A DNA stretch of 64,000 bases from Streptomyces cynarae. Lineage in GTDB: Bacteria > Actinomycetota > Actinomycetes > Streptomycetales > Streptomycetaceae. The stretch is from NCBI RefSeq assembly GCF_025642135.1, contig NZ_CP106793.1:4654001-4718000 (forward strand). Reading direction: 5' to 3'. A program made the translations under genes and the position numbers. Positions 17,768-26,176 of this stretch are shown piece after piece. A model generated the notes under the pieces. It was not told the DNA's origin, made no database searches, and saw nothing but the letters and a program-made list of their open reading frames with translations. Within the stretch, counting starts at the first letter, position 1, and each line of letters starts with the position of its first letter.

Positions 17768-18775
17768 ATGACCATCGCGACCCGCAAGCTCGGTGCGCAC
17801 GGACCGGAGGTGTCCGCCATCGGCCTGGGCGCCATGGGTATGTCCGACCTGTACGGGCCCGCCGACGACGCCGAGAGCGTCGCCACCCTGCACGCCGCGA
17901 TCGACGCGGGCCTGAACCTCATCGACACCGCGGACTTCTACGGCTCGGGCGCCAACGAGATGCTCATCGCCCGGGCGCTGAAGGAGCGCAGGCGTGACGA
18001 GGTCGTGCTGAGCGTCAAGTTCGGCTCCCGCCGCACCCCCGACGGCGGCTTCCAGCCCGTGCCGTACGACGTCTCCCCGGCCGCGGTCAAGGACCGCCTC
18101 GCCTACTCCCTGCGGCGGCTGAACACCGACCACATCGACATCTACCGTCCCGCACGCCTCAACCCGGACATCCCTGTCGAGGAGACCGTCGGCGCGCTCG
18201 CGGAGATGCGGCAGGCCGGCTTCATCCGGCACATCGGTCTGTCGGAGGTCGGTGCGGACACCATCCGCCGCGCCGCGGCCGTCGCACCCATCAGCGACGT
18301 GCAGATCGAGTACTCGCTGCTCTCCCGCGGCCCGGAGGCGTCCGTCATCCCGGCGCTGCGCGAGCTCGGCATCGGACTGACCGCCTACGGCGTGCTCTCC
18401 CGCGGCCTGCTCAGCGGCCACTGGAGCGCCGCGCGGAACCTGGGCGCCGACGACTTCCGCGCCCACAGCCCACGCTTCCAGGGCGAGAACCTCGAGGCCA
18501 ACCTCCGCCTGGTCGAGGCACTGGGACGCGTGGCCGAGCGCCTGGGCGCCACCACCGGTCAGGTCGCCATCGCCTGGGTGGCCGCCCAGGGCCAGGACGT
18601 CGTCCCCCTGATCGGCGCCCGCCGAAGGGAGCGCCTGACCGAATCCCTCGGCGCCGCCGGCCTCGACCTGGACACCGATGCCCTCGCCGAGATCGAGGCG
18701 GCGGTCCCCGCGGGTTCCGCCGCCGGGGAGCGGTACGCCGCCCCCCTCATGGCCACGCTCGACAGCGAACGCTGA
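17768..18775 (+). CDS. Aldo/keto reductase
   Basis: A 335-residue NADPH-dependent oxidoreductase of the AKR superfamily with a TIM-barrel fold. The catalytic Asp and Tyr are in LIDTADFYGSG and the Lys in LSVKFG. The position of the usual catalytic His (in the strand after HIDIY) reads YRPARLNPD, so the His is replaced by Ala, which also occurs in some actinobacterial AKRs. The start at 17768 is well supported by AAGGAGAACCGCC. It is the first gene of a three-gene oxidoreductase operon next to the divergent TetR gene. The substrate is unknown. Confidence 0.92.
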   Translation: MTIATRKLGAHGPEVSAIGLGAMGMSDLYGPADDAESVATLHAAIDAGLNLIDTADFYGSGANEMLIARALKERRRDEVVLSVKFGSRRTPDGGFQPVPYDVSPAAVKDRLAYSLRRLNTDHIDIYRPARLNPDIPVEETVGALAEMRQAGFIRHIGLSEVGADTIRRAAAVAPISDVQIEYSLLSRGPEASVIPALRELGIGLTAYGVLSRGLLSGHWSAARNLGADDFRAHSPRFQGENLEANLRLVEALGRVAERLGATTGQVAIAWVAAQGQDVVPLIGARRRERLTESLGAAGLDLDTDALAEIEAAVPAGSAAGERYAAPLMATLDSER

Positions 18776-18816
18776 CAGACCCACCCGTAACCCACAGCCA
18801 CGAAGGACGGAACACC

Positions 18817-19563
18817 ATGACCGACAACACCACCACCACGCCCCGCGTCGCCCTGGTCACCGGCGGCTCCGGCGGCATCGGCCGCGCGGTCGTCGAGCGC
18901 CTCGCCAGGGACGGCATCGCCGTCGGCGTGCACTACGCCGGCAACAAGGCCCGCGCCGACGACACGGTGGCCGCGGTCACCGCGGCGGGCGGCCGGGCGA
19001 TCGCGGTCGGCGGCGACATCGCCGACGAGCACGCCATGGCGGAGGCGTTCGACGCCGTGGAGCGGGAGTTCGGCGGCATCGACGTCGTCGTCAACACGGC
19101 GGGCATCATGCTGCTGTCGCCGATCGCCACGCTCGACCTGGACGACCTGGACCGGATGCACCGCACCAACATCCGCGGCACCTTCGTGGTCTCCCAGCAG
19201 GCGGCCCGGCGGGTGCGCGCCGGTGGCGCGATCATCAACTTCTCGACCTCGGTCACCCGCCTGCAGTTCCCGAACTACGGCGCCTACGCGGCGAGCAAGG
19301 GCGCGGTCGAGGCCATGACCCTGGTCCTGGCCCGCGAACTGCGGGGCAAGGACATCACCGTCAACGCCGTGGCCCCCGGCCCCACCGCCACGCCCCTGTT
19401 CCTGGAGGGCAAGGACCAGGCCGCGATCAACAACCTGTCCAAGGCGGCTCCCCTGGAGCGCCTGGGCACGCCGGAGGACATCGCCGAGGCGGTCGCGTTC
19501 CTCGCCGGCCCGGCGCGCTGGATCAACGGCCAGGTCCTGTACGCCAACGGCGGCGTGGCCTGA
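18817..19563 (+). CDS. SDR-family oxidoreductase (FabG-like)
   Basis: A 248-residue classical short-chain dehydrogenase/reductase. It has the cofactor loop TGGSGGIGRAV near residue 14, NTAG, the catalytic Ser in NFSTSVT, Tyr and Lys in YGAYAASKGAVEAM, and the C-terminal INGQVLYANGG. It follows the AKR gene by 41 bases with GAAGGACGG upstream, so it is co-transcribed. FabG-like SDRs reduce many ketones, so the substrate cannot be assigned. Confidence 0.92.
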   Translation: MTDNTTTTPRVALVTGGSGGIGRAVVERLARDGIAVGVHYAGNKARADDTVAAVTAAGGRAIAVGGDIADEHAMAEAFDAVEREFGGIDVVVNTAGIMLLSPIATLDLDDLDRMHRTNIRGTFVVSQQAARRVRAGGAIINFSTSVTRLQFPNYGAYAASKGAVEAMTLVLARELRGKDITVNAVAPGPTATPLFLEGKDQAAINNLSKAAPLERLGTPEDIAEAVAFLAGPARWINGQVLYANGGVA

Positions 19564-19650
19564 CCCGGCCACCTTCCCTCCCTGACGCCCTCCCGTCCCT
19601 GAGCCCTCCCCCACCCGCCCGCGAAGCCCTCTCTCGAGGAGAGAACTCCC

Positions 19651-20577
19651 ATGAAGAACATCGTCGTGATCACCGGTGCCTCCAGCGGCTTCGGCGCCCT
19701 GACCGCCCGCGCCCTCGCCGACTCCGGCAACACCGTCCACGCCGGCATGCGCCAGACCGGCACCCGCAACGCGCCGCAGGTCGAAGCCGCCGCCGACTAC
19801 AGCGCCCGGCACGGCGTCGACCTGCGCGCCATCGAACTCGACGTCAACTCCCAGGAGTCCGTGGACGCCGCCATCGACCGGGTCGTCACCGAGCACGGCC
19901 GCATCGACGTCCTGATCCACAACGCCGGGCACATGGTCACCGGACCGGCCGAGGCGTTCACCCCCGAGCAGCTCGCCGAGCTGTACGACGTGAACGTCCT
20001 CTCCACCCAGCGCGTCAACCGGGCGGTCCTGCCCCACCTGCGGAAGGCGGGCCGGGGCCTGGTGATCTGGGTGTCCAGCTCGAGCGTGAAGGGCGGCACC
20101 CCGCCGTACCTCGCCCCGTACTTCGCCGCCAAGGCCGCCATGGACTCCCTGGCCGTGAGCTACGCCGCCGAGCTCGCGCGCTGGGGGGTGGAGACCTCCA
20201 TCGTGGTCCCCGGCTCGTTCACCAGCGGCACCAATCACTTCGCCCACTCCGGCCGCCCCGCCGACAGCGCCACCGAGGCGCAGTACGAGACGAAGTACCC
20301 CGGCCTCATGGAACAGGTCGCCCGGAAGCTGGCCGCGCTGGCCCCCGAGGACGCGGACGCCTCGATGGTCTCCGACGAGATCGCCCGGATCGTCGCGCTC
20401 CCCGCCGGACAGCGGCCGTACCGCGTCCACATCGACCCCGCCGACGACGGCTCGGAAGAGGTCTCCGACGTTGCCGACCGCGTCCGCCGCGAGTTCCTCA
20501 CCCGCGTCGACCTCGCCGACCTGCTCACCGCGCACCCGGCGCACGCGCCAGAGGCACCCGGCGCGGTCGTGGCGTAA
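19651..20577 (+). CDS. SDR-family oxidoreductase
   Basis: A 308-residue short-chain dehydrogenase. It has GASSGFGALTA as the nucleotide-binding loop, NAGH, Ser in VSSSSVK and Tyr/Lys in YFAAKAAMDS, with a longer C-terminal extension (to LADLLTAHPAHAPEAP) than the preceding SDR. The start has GAGGAGAG upstream. It is the third gene of the putative TetR-controlled operon and is followed by a strong hairpin. The AKR/SDR/SDR combination suggests one detoxification or catabolic pathway for a carbonyl compound, which is an inference from context. Confidence 0.9.
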   Translation: MKNIVVITGASSGFGALTARALADSGNTVHAGMRQTGTRNAPQVEAAADYSARHGVDLRAIELDVNSQESVDAAIDRVVTEHGRIDVLIHNAGHMVTGPAEAFTPEQLAELYDVNVLSTQRVNRAVLPHLRKAGRGLVIWVSSSSVKGGTPPYLAPYFAAKAAMDSLAVSYAAELARWGVETSIVVPGSFTSGTNHFAHSGRPADSATEAQYETKYPGLMEQVARKLAALAPEDADASMVSDEIARIVALPAGQRPYRVHIDPADDGSEEVSDVADRVRREFLTRVDLADLLTAHPAHAPEAPGAVVA

Positions 20578-20596
20578 CCCCCGGCTCGCACGGGAC

Positions 20597-20628
20597 GACG
20601 AACCCCGGGCCCTGGCACGGGGTTCGTC
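20597..20628. terminator. Bidirectional hairpin between SDR and GNAT genes
   Basis: GACGAACCCC (20597-20606) pairs with GGGGTTCGTC (20619-20628). It overlaps the stop codon of the convergent acetyltransferase gene and closes the AKR-SDR-SDR operon. Confidence 0.75.
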
Positions 20629-21121
20629 AGACGTTGTCGGGGAGGGCGAGCCACTCCTTCCAGGTGAGGTCGCGGCCTATGTAGCGCGGCTTGCGGAAGG
20701 GCCAGGCGTCGGCGATCCACTGAGGGACGAACGCGTCCAGGGCGCGTTCGAGGTCGGTACCGACCTTGTCGTCCACCACCCACCAGGAGATGTCGGCGTC
20801 GGCGCCGGCCTTCTCCGCCGGGTCGATGTACACGCAGCCCAACAGGGCGGTGCCGACCTCGTCGAAGAGTGCGTAGTTGAAGGACTTGTGCTCGGCGATC
20901 TCCCGCTCGTGGTGCAGCAGGTCCTCGTAGTCCTGGTCGTACGTCATGGTGGCGGGAGGCCAGCCCCATGCCTCGCCGTAGATGGACCACAGCCGTTCCC
21001 GCGATCCCATGACCGCCGGGTAGTCGAGGTCCGTGTCGGCGGCGGAGACGGGCCGTAGGTGATGGCCACCGGGGAGCGGCACGCGGACGGGGTGGACGAA
21101 GTCATCGGGAAGCCAGTTCAT
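20627..21121 (-). CDS. GNAT-family acetyltransferase-like protein
   Basis: A 164-residue protein. It has a GNAT-like sequence (SFNYALFDEVGTALLGCVYI and DADISWWVVDDKVGTDLERAL) where the acetyl-CoA-binding loop usual in GNATs (QxxGxG/A) is weak: DDKVGTDLERA occupies that place. The start is the ATG at 21119-21121. The substrate is unknown. It is divergent from the SigJ-type sigma factor gene. Confidence 0.7.
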   Translation of the reverse strand: MNWLPDDFVHPVRVPLPGGHHLRPVSAADTDLDYPAVMGSRERLWSIYGEAWGWPPATMTYDQDYEDLLHHEREIAEHKSFNYALFDEVGTALLGCVYIDPAEKAGADADISWWVVDDKVGTDLERALDAFVPQWIADAWPFRKPRYIGRDLTWKEWLALPDNV

Positions 21122-21326
21122 GGACCGGGAGGCTAACCGGTCAGGGCGCGTTGGGCGTCGGGGGGCCGCGGCGTCGGATCGGTTCGGCGTCCGCTCTGCG
21201 AGATGAGCGGGAGCGGCCCGGTGCCCTGGACGTGCGGCACGTGTCGAGCGGCATCGGCCGGGCAGGGCAGGGGCCGCCCCCGCAATGCGGGGGTCGTCGC
21301 GCATCGCGACGGCTAGGATCCGGGCC

Positions 21327-22271
21327 ATGGCCCTGACCATGAGCGACGTGGACCGGTTCGAGGCCTCCAGGTCACGCCTGGAGGCCATCGCCTACCGCCT
21401 CCTCGGCTCCGCGAGCGAGGCCGAGGACGCCGTGCAGGAGACGTTCCTGCGCTGGCAGGCCGCCGACGTCGACCGCATCGAGGTCCCCGAGGCCTGGTTG
21501 ACGAAGGTCCTCACCAACCTGTGCCTCAACCAGCTCACTTCGGCCCGCGCCCGGCGCGAGACCTACGTGGGCCAGTGGCTCCCCGAGCCGCTGCTCGCCG
21601 GGGATCCGATGCTCGGCCCGGCGGACACGGCCGAACAGCGCGAATCGGTCTCCTACGCGGTGCTCGCCCTGCTGGAGCGTCTCTCCCCGAACGAGCGGGC
21701 GGTGTACGTGCTGCGGGAGGCCTTCGACTACCCGCACCGGGAGATCGCCGAGATCCTCGACATCACCGAGGCCGCCAGCCAGCAGATCTACCACCGCGCC
21801 AAGAAGCACGTCGCGGACGGCAGGGCCCGCAGCGAGATCGACGAGGCCGCCGCCCGGCGGATCGTCCACGAGTTCCTCGCGGCCGCCACCAGCGGCCGGA
21901 CCGAGCCGCTCGTCCGGCTGCTCACCCAGGACGCCGTCTCGATCGGCGACGGCGGCGGGAAGGTCCCGGCCCGCGCCAAGGCGTTCGAAGGCGCTCTGGC
22001 GGTCGCGAAGTTCATGCGCGGCCTGTTCAAACCGAGCAAGGCCAAGCAGGCCCTGGTCGGCGGCTCACCCGAGGTGTACGCCACGACCGCCAACGGCGAC
22101 CCCGCCCTCGTGGCGGTCGTCGACGGCCGGGTCGTCGGCGTCATGTGCCTGGAGATCACCGCCGAGGGCATCGCCGCCTTCCGCAACCAGGTCAACCCCG
22201 ACAAGCTCGAACGCGCGACCCGGCGATGGGCGGCCGCCGACCACGGCGAACCCCTGCTCAGCGCCTTCTGA
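21327..22271 (+). CDS. ECF41-type sigma factor (SigJ-like) with SnoaL-like C-terminal domain
   Basis: A 314-residue sigma factor. Regions 2 and 4 are within residues 1-180 (YRLLGSASEAEDAVQETFLR and LSPNERAVYVLREAFDYPHR, then EAASQQIYHRAKKHV). A C-terminal NTF2/SnoaL_2-like domain (about 190-310) ends in NQVNPDKLERA, a signature of ECF41, where the extension controls activity in place of a separate anti-sigma factor. The start at 21327 or 21339 is possible. The next gene encodes a flavoprotein oxidoreductase, the usual ECF41 partner class. Confidence 0.93.
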   Translation: MALTMSDVDRFEASRSRLEAIAYRLLGSASEAEDAVQETFLRWQAADVDRIEVPEAWLTKVLTNLCLNQLTSARARRETYVGQWLPEPLLAGDPMLGPADTAEQRESVSYAVLALLERLSPNERAVYVLREAFDYPHREIAEILDITEAASQQIYHRAKKHVADGRARSEIDEAAARRIVHEFLAAATSGRTEPLVRLLTQDAVSIGDGGGKVPARAKAFEGALAVAKFMRGLFKPSKAKQALVGGSPEVYATTANGDPALVAVVDGRVVGVMCLEITAEGIAAFRNQVNPDKLERATRRWAAADHGEPLLSAF

Positions 22272-22283
22272 CTCTTCCGACCC

Positions 22284-22305
22284 CGATGTGAGGTGCTTCA
22301 CATCG
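22284..22305. promoter_or_regulatory. Inverted repeats between SigJ and its partner gene
   Basis: CGATGTGA-GGTGCT-TCACATCG is a perfect 8-bp inverted repeat. Three bases downstream TTCCTGTCAGGAA is a second palindrome, containing TGTCA reminiscent of the ECF41 -35 element (TGTCACA). The site may combine a terminator for sigJ and the promoter of the partner gene. Confidence 0.4.
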
Positions 22306-22388
22306 CGTTCCTGTCAGGAAACGGCGGGCCGCCCGGTTCAAGGGCCGAACCCACCCACGACAGCAGCGCTCGAGACAGGAGCAAGGAG

Positions 22389-23597
22389 ATGCAGCACCGC
22401 ATCGTCGTCCTCGGAGCCGGATACGCCGGAGCCATCGCCGCAGGGCGCCTCGCCAAGCGGCTGCGCCGTGAAGACGTCGCCATCACCCTCGTCAACGCCG
22501 AGCCCGACTTCGTCGAGCGCGTCCGGATGCACCAGCTCGCGGTCGGCCAGGACCTCGAACGGCGGCCGCTGCGCGAGGTCTTCGCGGGCACCGGCGTCGA
22601 ACTGAAGCTCGCGAAGGTCACCTGCGTCGACGTCGACCGCAGGACCGTGACCGTCGTCGACGCCAACGGCACCGAGGGGCGGATGGAGGAGCTGTCGTAC
22701 GACACCCTCGTGTACGCCCTCGGCAGCGGCTGGAACGACCAGGGCGTCCCCGGCACCGCCGAGCACGCCCACGAGATCGCGAGTCGTCCCGGAGCTCTCC
22801 GGCTGCGCGAGCACCTGGCCCGCCTGGACGCCGGACAGCCCGTGGTCGTGGTCGGCGGCGGACTCACCGGCCTGGAGGCCGCAGCCGAGATCGCCGAGGC
22901 CCGCCCGGACCTCGATGTCGCCCTCGTCGCCCGCGGCGGCCTCGGCGACTGGCTCTCGCCCAAGGGGCGCCGGCACCTGCGGCAGGTCTTCGGCAAGCTC
23001 GGCGTCACCGTGCACGAACACGCCGACGTCAGCGCAGTCGAGGCCGACCGCGTCACCACCGCCGACGGCACGTCCGTCCCCGCCGCGGTCACCGTGTGGA
23101 CCACGGGCTTCGCCGTCCACCCGATCGCGAAGGCCAGCACCCTGGAAGTCACCGACACGGGCCGGATCGTGGTCGACCGAACCATGCGCTCGGTCTCGCA
23201 CCCCGACGTGTACGCCGTCGGCGACGCGGCCATGGCGATGGGCCCCGGTGACAAGCCGCTGCGGATGTCGTGCGCCTCGGGCACCCCCATGGCGTGGCAG
23301 GCCGCCGACGCCATCGCCGCGCGCCTGACCGGCGGGAAGCTCCCGAACGCACCGCTGCGCTACTTCAACCAGTGCATCTCGCTGGGCCGCAGGGAAGGCC
23401 TGATCCAGTACGTCACCGCCGACGACCGCGCCGTCCGGGCGGCCCTGACAGGACGGCTCGCCGCCGTCTACAAGGAGCTAGTCTGCAAGGGCGCGGCCTG
23501 GAGCATCGCCAACCCGACGCTCGGAATGCCGACCCGGACCCGCCGCGTCGTGCAGGAGCCGGCCCGGACGGGCCCGGTGGTCGGGACCCCGGCCTGA
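22389..23597 (+). CDS. NAD(P)/FAD-dependent oxidoreductase (NDH-2-like)
   Basis: A 402-residue flavoprotein with two Rossmann motifs: VVLGAGYAGAIAAGRLAKR at the N-terminus for FAD, and VVVVGGGLTGLEAAAEIAE near residue 155 for NAD(P). The FAD-associated VYAVGDAA lies near residue 275, followed by the family C-terminal domain. It resembles type II NADH dehydrogenases without a clear membrane anchor. The start MQHRIVV has AGGAGCAAGGAG upstream. It is the presumed ECF41-controlled partner of the sigma factor 118 bases upstream. Confidence 0.9.
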   Translation: MQHRIVVLGAGYAGAIAAGRLAKRLRREDVAITLVNAEPDFVERVRMHQLAVGQDLERRPLREVFAGTGVELKLAKVTCVDVDRRTVTVVDANGTEGRMEELSYDTLVYALGSGWNDQGVPGTAEHAHEIASRPGALRLREHLARLDAGQPVVVVGGGLTGLEAAAEIAEARPDLDVALVARGGLGDWLSPKGRRHLRQVFGKLGVTVHEHADVSAVEADRVTTADGTSVPAAVTVWTTGFAVHPIAKASTLEVTDTGRIVVDRTMRSVSHPDVYAVGDAAMAMGPGDKPLRMSCASGTPMAWQAADAIAARLTGGKLPNAPLRYFNQCISLGRREGLIQYVTADDRAVRAALTGRLAAVYKELVCKGAAWSIANPTLGMPTRTRRVVQEPARTGPVVGTPA

Positions 23598-23606
23598 CGC
23601 GCCCCG

Positions 23607-23643
23607 CGGAGCGGGCGTCCTCGAGGCGAGGGCGCCCGCTCCG
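23607..23643. terminator. Hairpin after the oxidoreductase gene
   Basis: CGGAGCGGGCG (23607-23617) pairs with CGCCCGCTCCG (23633-23643), an 11-bp GC-rich stem. There is no U tract, as is common in Streptomyces. Confidence 0.7.
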
Positions 23644-23753
23644 TCGCCCTGGACGACGCGGTCGAGGGTGATCTCCGGCCGCCCGCTACCGGCAGCTGAT
23701 CTTTCCGTGCTAGGTTGCGCCCCTTGATCGTGAAGGTTATGTGGGGGCCTTTC

Positions 23754-26054
23754 ATGAAGCTGGCGCGATTCTCGCCGCCAACCGCCGCAGCTCTGCTCCT
23801 CGGACTGACGACCGTCCTCGGTCCCGGCACGGTCGACTCGTACGCGGCCTCGGACGTACCGCTGCCGATCGCGCACTTCGCGCACATGGTGGTGGATGCC
23901 CCGCACGGACACCTGTTCATCAGCGGCGGCTCCGGCACCGACGGCATTCTCGTCACCGACCTCGACGGTGGGAACCCGACGATGATCGGTGGTGAGCCGG
24001 GCGCCACCGGTCTCGCCCTCTCCGACGACGGATCCGCACTGTACGCGGCTCTGCCGGACCAGGACGCTATCGCCGCGATCAGCACGGAAAGCCTGACCGA
24101 GTCCGCTCGGTACGGCACGGGCACGGGCACCCGTCCCGACTCGCTGGCCGTCGCCGGGGGCACCCTCTGGTTCGGGTACGGCACGGCGGGCGCCGGCGGC
24201 ATCGGATCCGTCGACGGGGCCGGAACCGTCACGTTGCGGCAGGATTCCGGCAGTTGGCCGGCAGCGCCGATGCTGACGACGACCCCGACGCCCTCCGGCG
24301 TCCTCGCGGCCGCCGCGCAGACGGGCGACACCTCCGCCGTCGTCACGTACCGGGCCGAGGGCGGTGCGCTGACCCGGCGGGCCGCGAAGGCGCTGCCCGT
24401 CCCCGACCTGAGCGACTTCGCGGTCACGGCGGACGGGCAGCATCTGGCGGTCTCGTCCTGGCTGCGCGCGAGCAGCAACCGGTACCGGGTCTCGGACCTG
24501 GCGGTCGACGGGCAGTTCGCCACGCCGGTGGCCGCCGACGCTGTCGCCGTGGCCCCGGACGGCACTCTGGCCGGCTGCGGCTGCAATGGCGCCTTCGAGG
24601 CATTTCCGGAAACAGGCGCGGGCTACTACCGCGAGTACTACTTCGACGACCCGCTGCGCCTGGCCCCGGACGGCCTCGCCTGGGCACCGGACGGGAGCCG
24701 TCTCTACGCCGTGGGCGTGGACGCCGCCGGAGGCACCCCGACGCTCCGGACAGCCCGTGACCCCGAAACCGCCGGGGTCCGTCTCCACGGCAGCTCGACC
24801 ACCACCCCGCTCGCCCCCGGCGAGGCCTACACGTTCCGGGCGGGCTTCGACTCGCCGCTCAGCCTCGGTGCCGGGGAGTCCATGATTCCGGGCACCGTAC
24901 GGATCACCCGCTACGACGACGCCGATCCGGACGGCCTGCTCATCCCGGACCCGACAAGCACACCGGCACACATACCGGTCGACTTCTTCGGCTCCTACTC
25001 CGTCGCCGGCACCGCTCCTGCCACCGGCTCCCTGAGCTTCCGCGTCGACTACTCGGGAGGCGGCCACTACGCCCCGGCGAGCCAGACCTTCGACATCCCG
25101 GTGGCGAAGTACGCGCCCACCATGGCGCTGACCGCTCCCTCCGCTGCGAACCGTGCCGCAGCGATGACCATCACCGGTCGGCTCACCTGGCCGCACGCGC
25201 ATGTGACGACCGGCGCGGTCCACGTCGTCAAGACCGACCAGGCGCACCCCTCCGGCTATGCGGTGGGCACCGTGCCCGTCGCCGCCGACGGCGGTTTCGC
25301 CTTCCACGACACCCCTCAGGTCGGCGGCGCGAACACCTACGCCTTCACCTACGACGGTGGCACGTCCTACCTCCCGGTCACGGCGTCGGCGAAGGTGCAG
25401 GTGTCCCGGGCCACTCCGGGCCTGAGCGTGGCGACCGACGCGAAGTCGTACCACTCCGGCGCGACCGTCAAGGTGACCGCGCACCTGGGGACGACGTACA
25501 ACTCCCGTGTCGTGACGCTGTACGCCCAGCCCGCGGGCGCGTCGCGGACGCAGCTCAAGAGCGGCAAGGTCGACGCGTACGGCAACCTCGTGGCGTACTA
25601 CAGGATCAGCCGCAACACCGTCTTCACCGCGGCCTTCGCCGGCGACTACCGCTATGCGCCGCGCACGGTGACGACCGGTACGACCGTCACGCCGACGGTC
25701 CGGACGCAGATGCAGTGGCCGACCGGGACCACCCGCATCGGGTCCACCACCTACCAGGTCTTCAACAAGTCCGAAGTCGACATGGGCTTCAACCTCCTGG
25801 TCACTCCCCGCCAGTCGGGCGGTCACATGACGGTGTACCTCGAGCACTACTACTCGGGGGCCTGGCACCAGGTCACCGCGCAGGACTGCGGGGGCGTGTA
25901 CGCCGACGGCTGGTACGGCTACGTCCGGGCTCTGAAGCTCTTCACGAGCAACGACCACTACCGCATCCGCGGCCACTACACGCCACCAGCCAAGGGCGCA
26001 CAGACCGGCAGCGTGTGGAGCCGGTGGACGTACCTCACGGTCCACCCGGGGTGA
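23754..26054 (+). CDS. Secreted beta-propeller protein with Ig-like repeats
   Basis: A 766-residue secreted protein. A signal peptide (MKLARF..., cleavage near SYAAS) is followed by a YVTN/lactonase-like propeller (residues about 35-350: MVVDAPHGHLFISGG, GLALSDDGSALYAAL, GLAWAPDGSRLYAVG). The rest is several immunoglobulin-like repeats (for example AFTYDGGTSYLPVTASAK, TAAFAGDYRYAPRTV). The start at 23754 has GGGGG upstream. It is a paralogue of the convergent gene at 26177-27553, with shared wording PLPI, IGGE-GA, TARY/SARYGTGTG. The ligand is unknown; a cell-surface or extracellular binding role is likely. Confidence 0.82.
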   Translation: MKLARFSPPTAAALLLGLTTVLGPGTVDSYAASDVPLPIAHFAHMVVDAPHGHLFISGGSGTDGILVTDLDGGNPTMIGGEPGATGLALSDDGSALYAALPDQDAIAAISTESLTESARYGTGTGTRPDSLAVAGGTLWFGYGTAGAGGIGSVDGAGTVTLRQDSGSWPAAPMLTTTPTPSGVLAAAAQTGDTSAVVTYRAEGGALTRRAAKALPVPDLSDFAVTADGQHLAVSSWLRASSNRYRVSDLAVDGQFATPVAADAVAVAPDGTLAGCGCNGAFEAFPETGAGYYREYYFDDPLRLAPDGLAWAPDGSRLYAVGVDAAGGTPTLRTARDPETAGVRLHGSSTTTPLAPGEAYTFRAGFDSPLSLGAGESMIPGTVRITRYDDADPDGLLIPDPTSTPAHIPVDFFGSYSVAGTAPATGSLSFRVDYSGGGHYAPASQTFDIPVAKYAPTMALTAPSAANRAAAMTITGRLTWPHAHVTTGAVHVVKTDQAHPSGYAVGTVPVAADGGFAFHDTPQVGGANTYAFTYDGGTSYLPVTASAKVQVSRATPGLSVATDAKSYHSGATVKVTAHLGTTYNSRVVTLYAQPAGASRTQLKSGKVDAYGNLVAYYRISRNTVFTAAFAGDYRYAPRTVTTGTTVTPTVRTQMQWPTGTTRIGSTTYQVFNKSEVDMGFNLLVTPRQSGGHMTVYLEHYYSGAWHQVTAQDCGGVYADGWYGYVRALKLFTSNDHYRIRGHYTPPAKGAQTGSVWSRWTYLTVHPG

Positions 26055-26109
26055 GCCCGAAGCGCTCGGGGCCGCCCGGCGCCCGCGGTCGAGCCGAGGC
26101 CGCGCGACA

Positions 26110-26137
26110 CGCTCGGCCGGGAAACCCCGGCCGAGCG
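26110..26137. terminator. Bidirectional hairpin between the paralogous propeller genes
   Basis: CGCTCGGCCGGG (26110-26121) pairs with CCCGGCCGAGCG (26126-26137) around a four-base loop. It lies between two convergent genes and can serve both. Confidence 0.8.
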
Positions 26138-26176
26138 CAGGTTCGAGCGGAGCCCGTGGCGCGAGGCGGACGGGAC

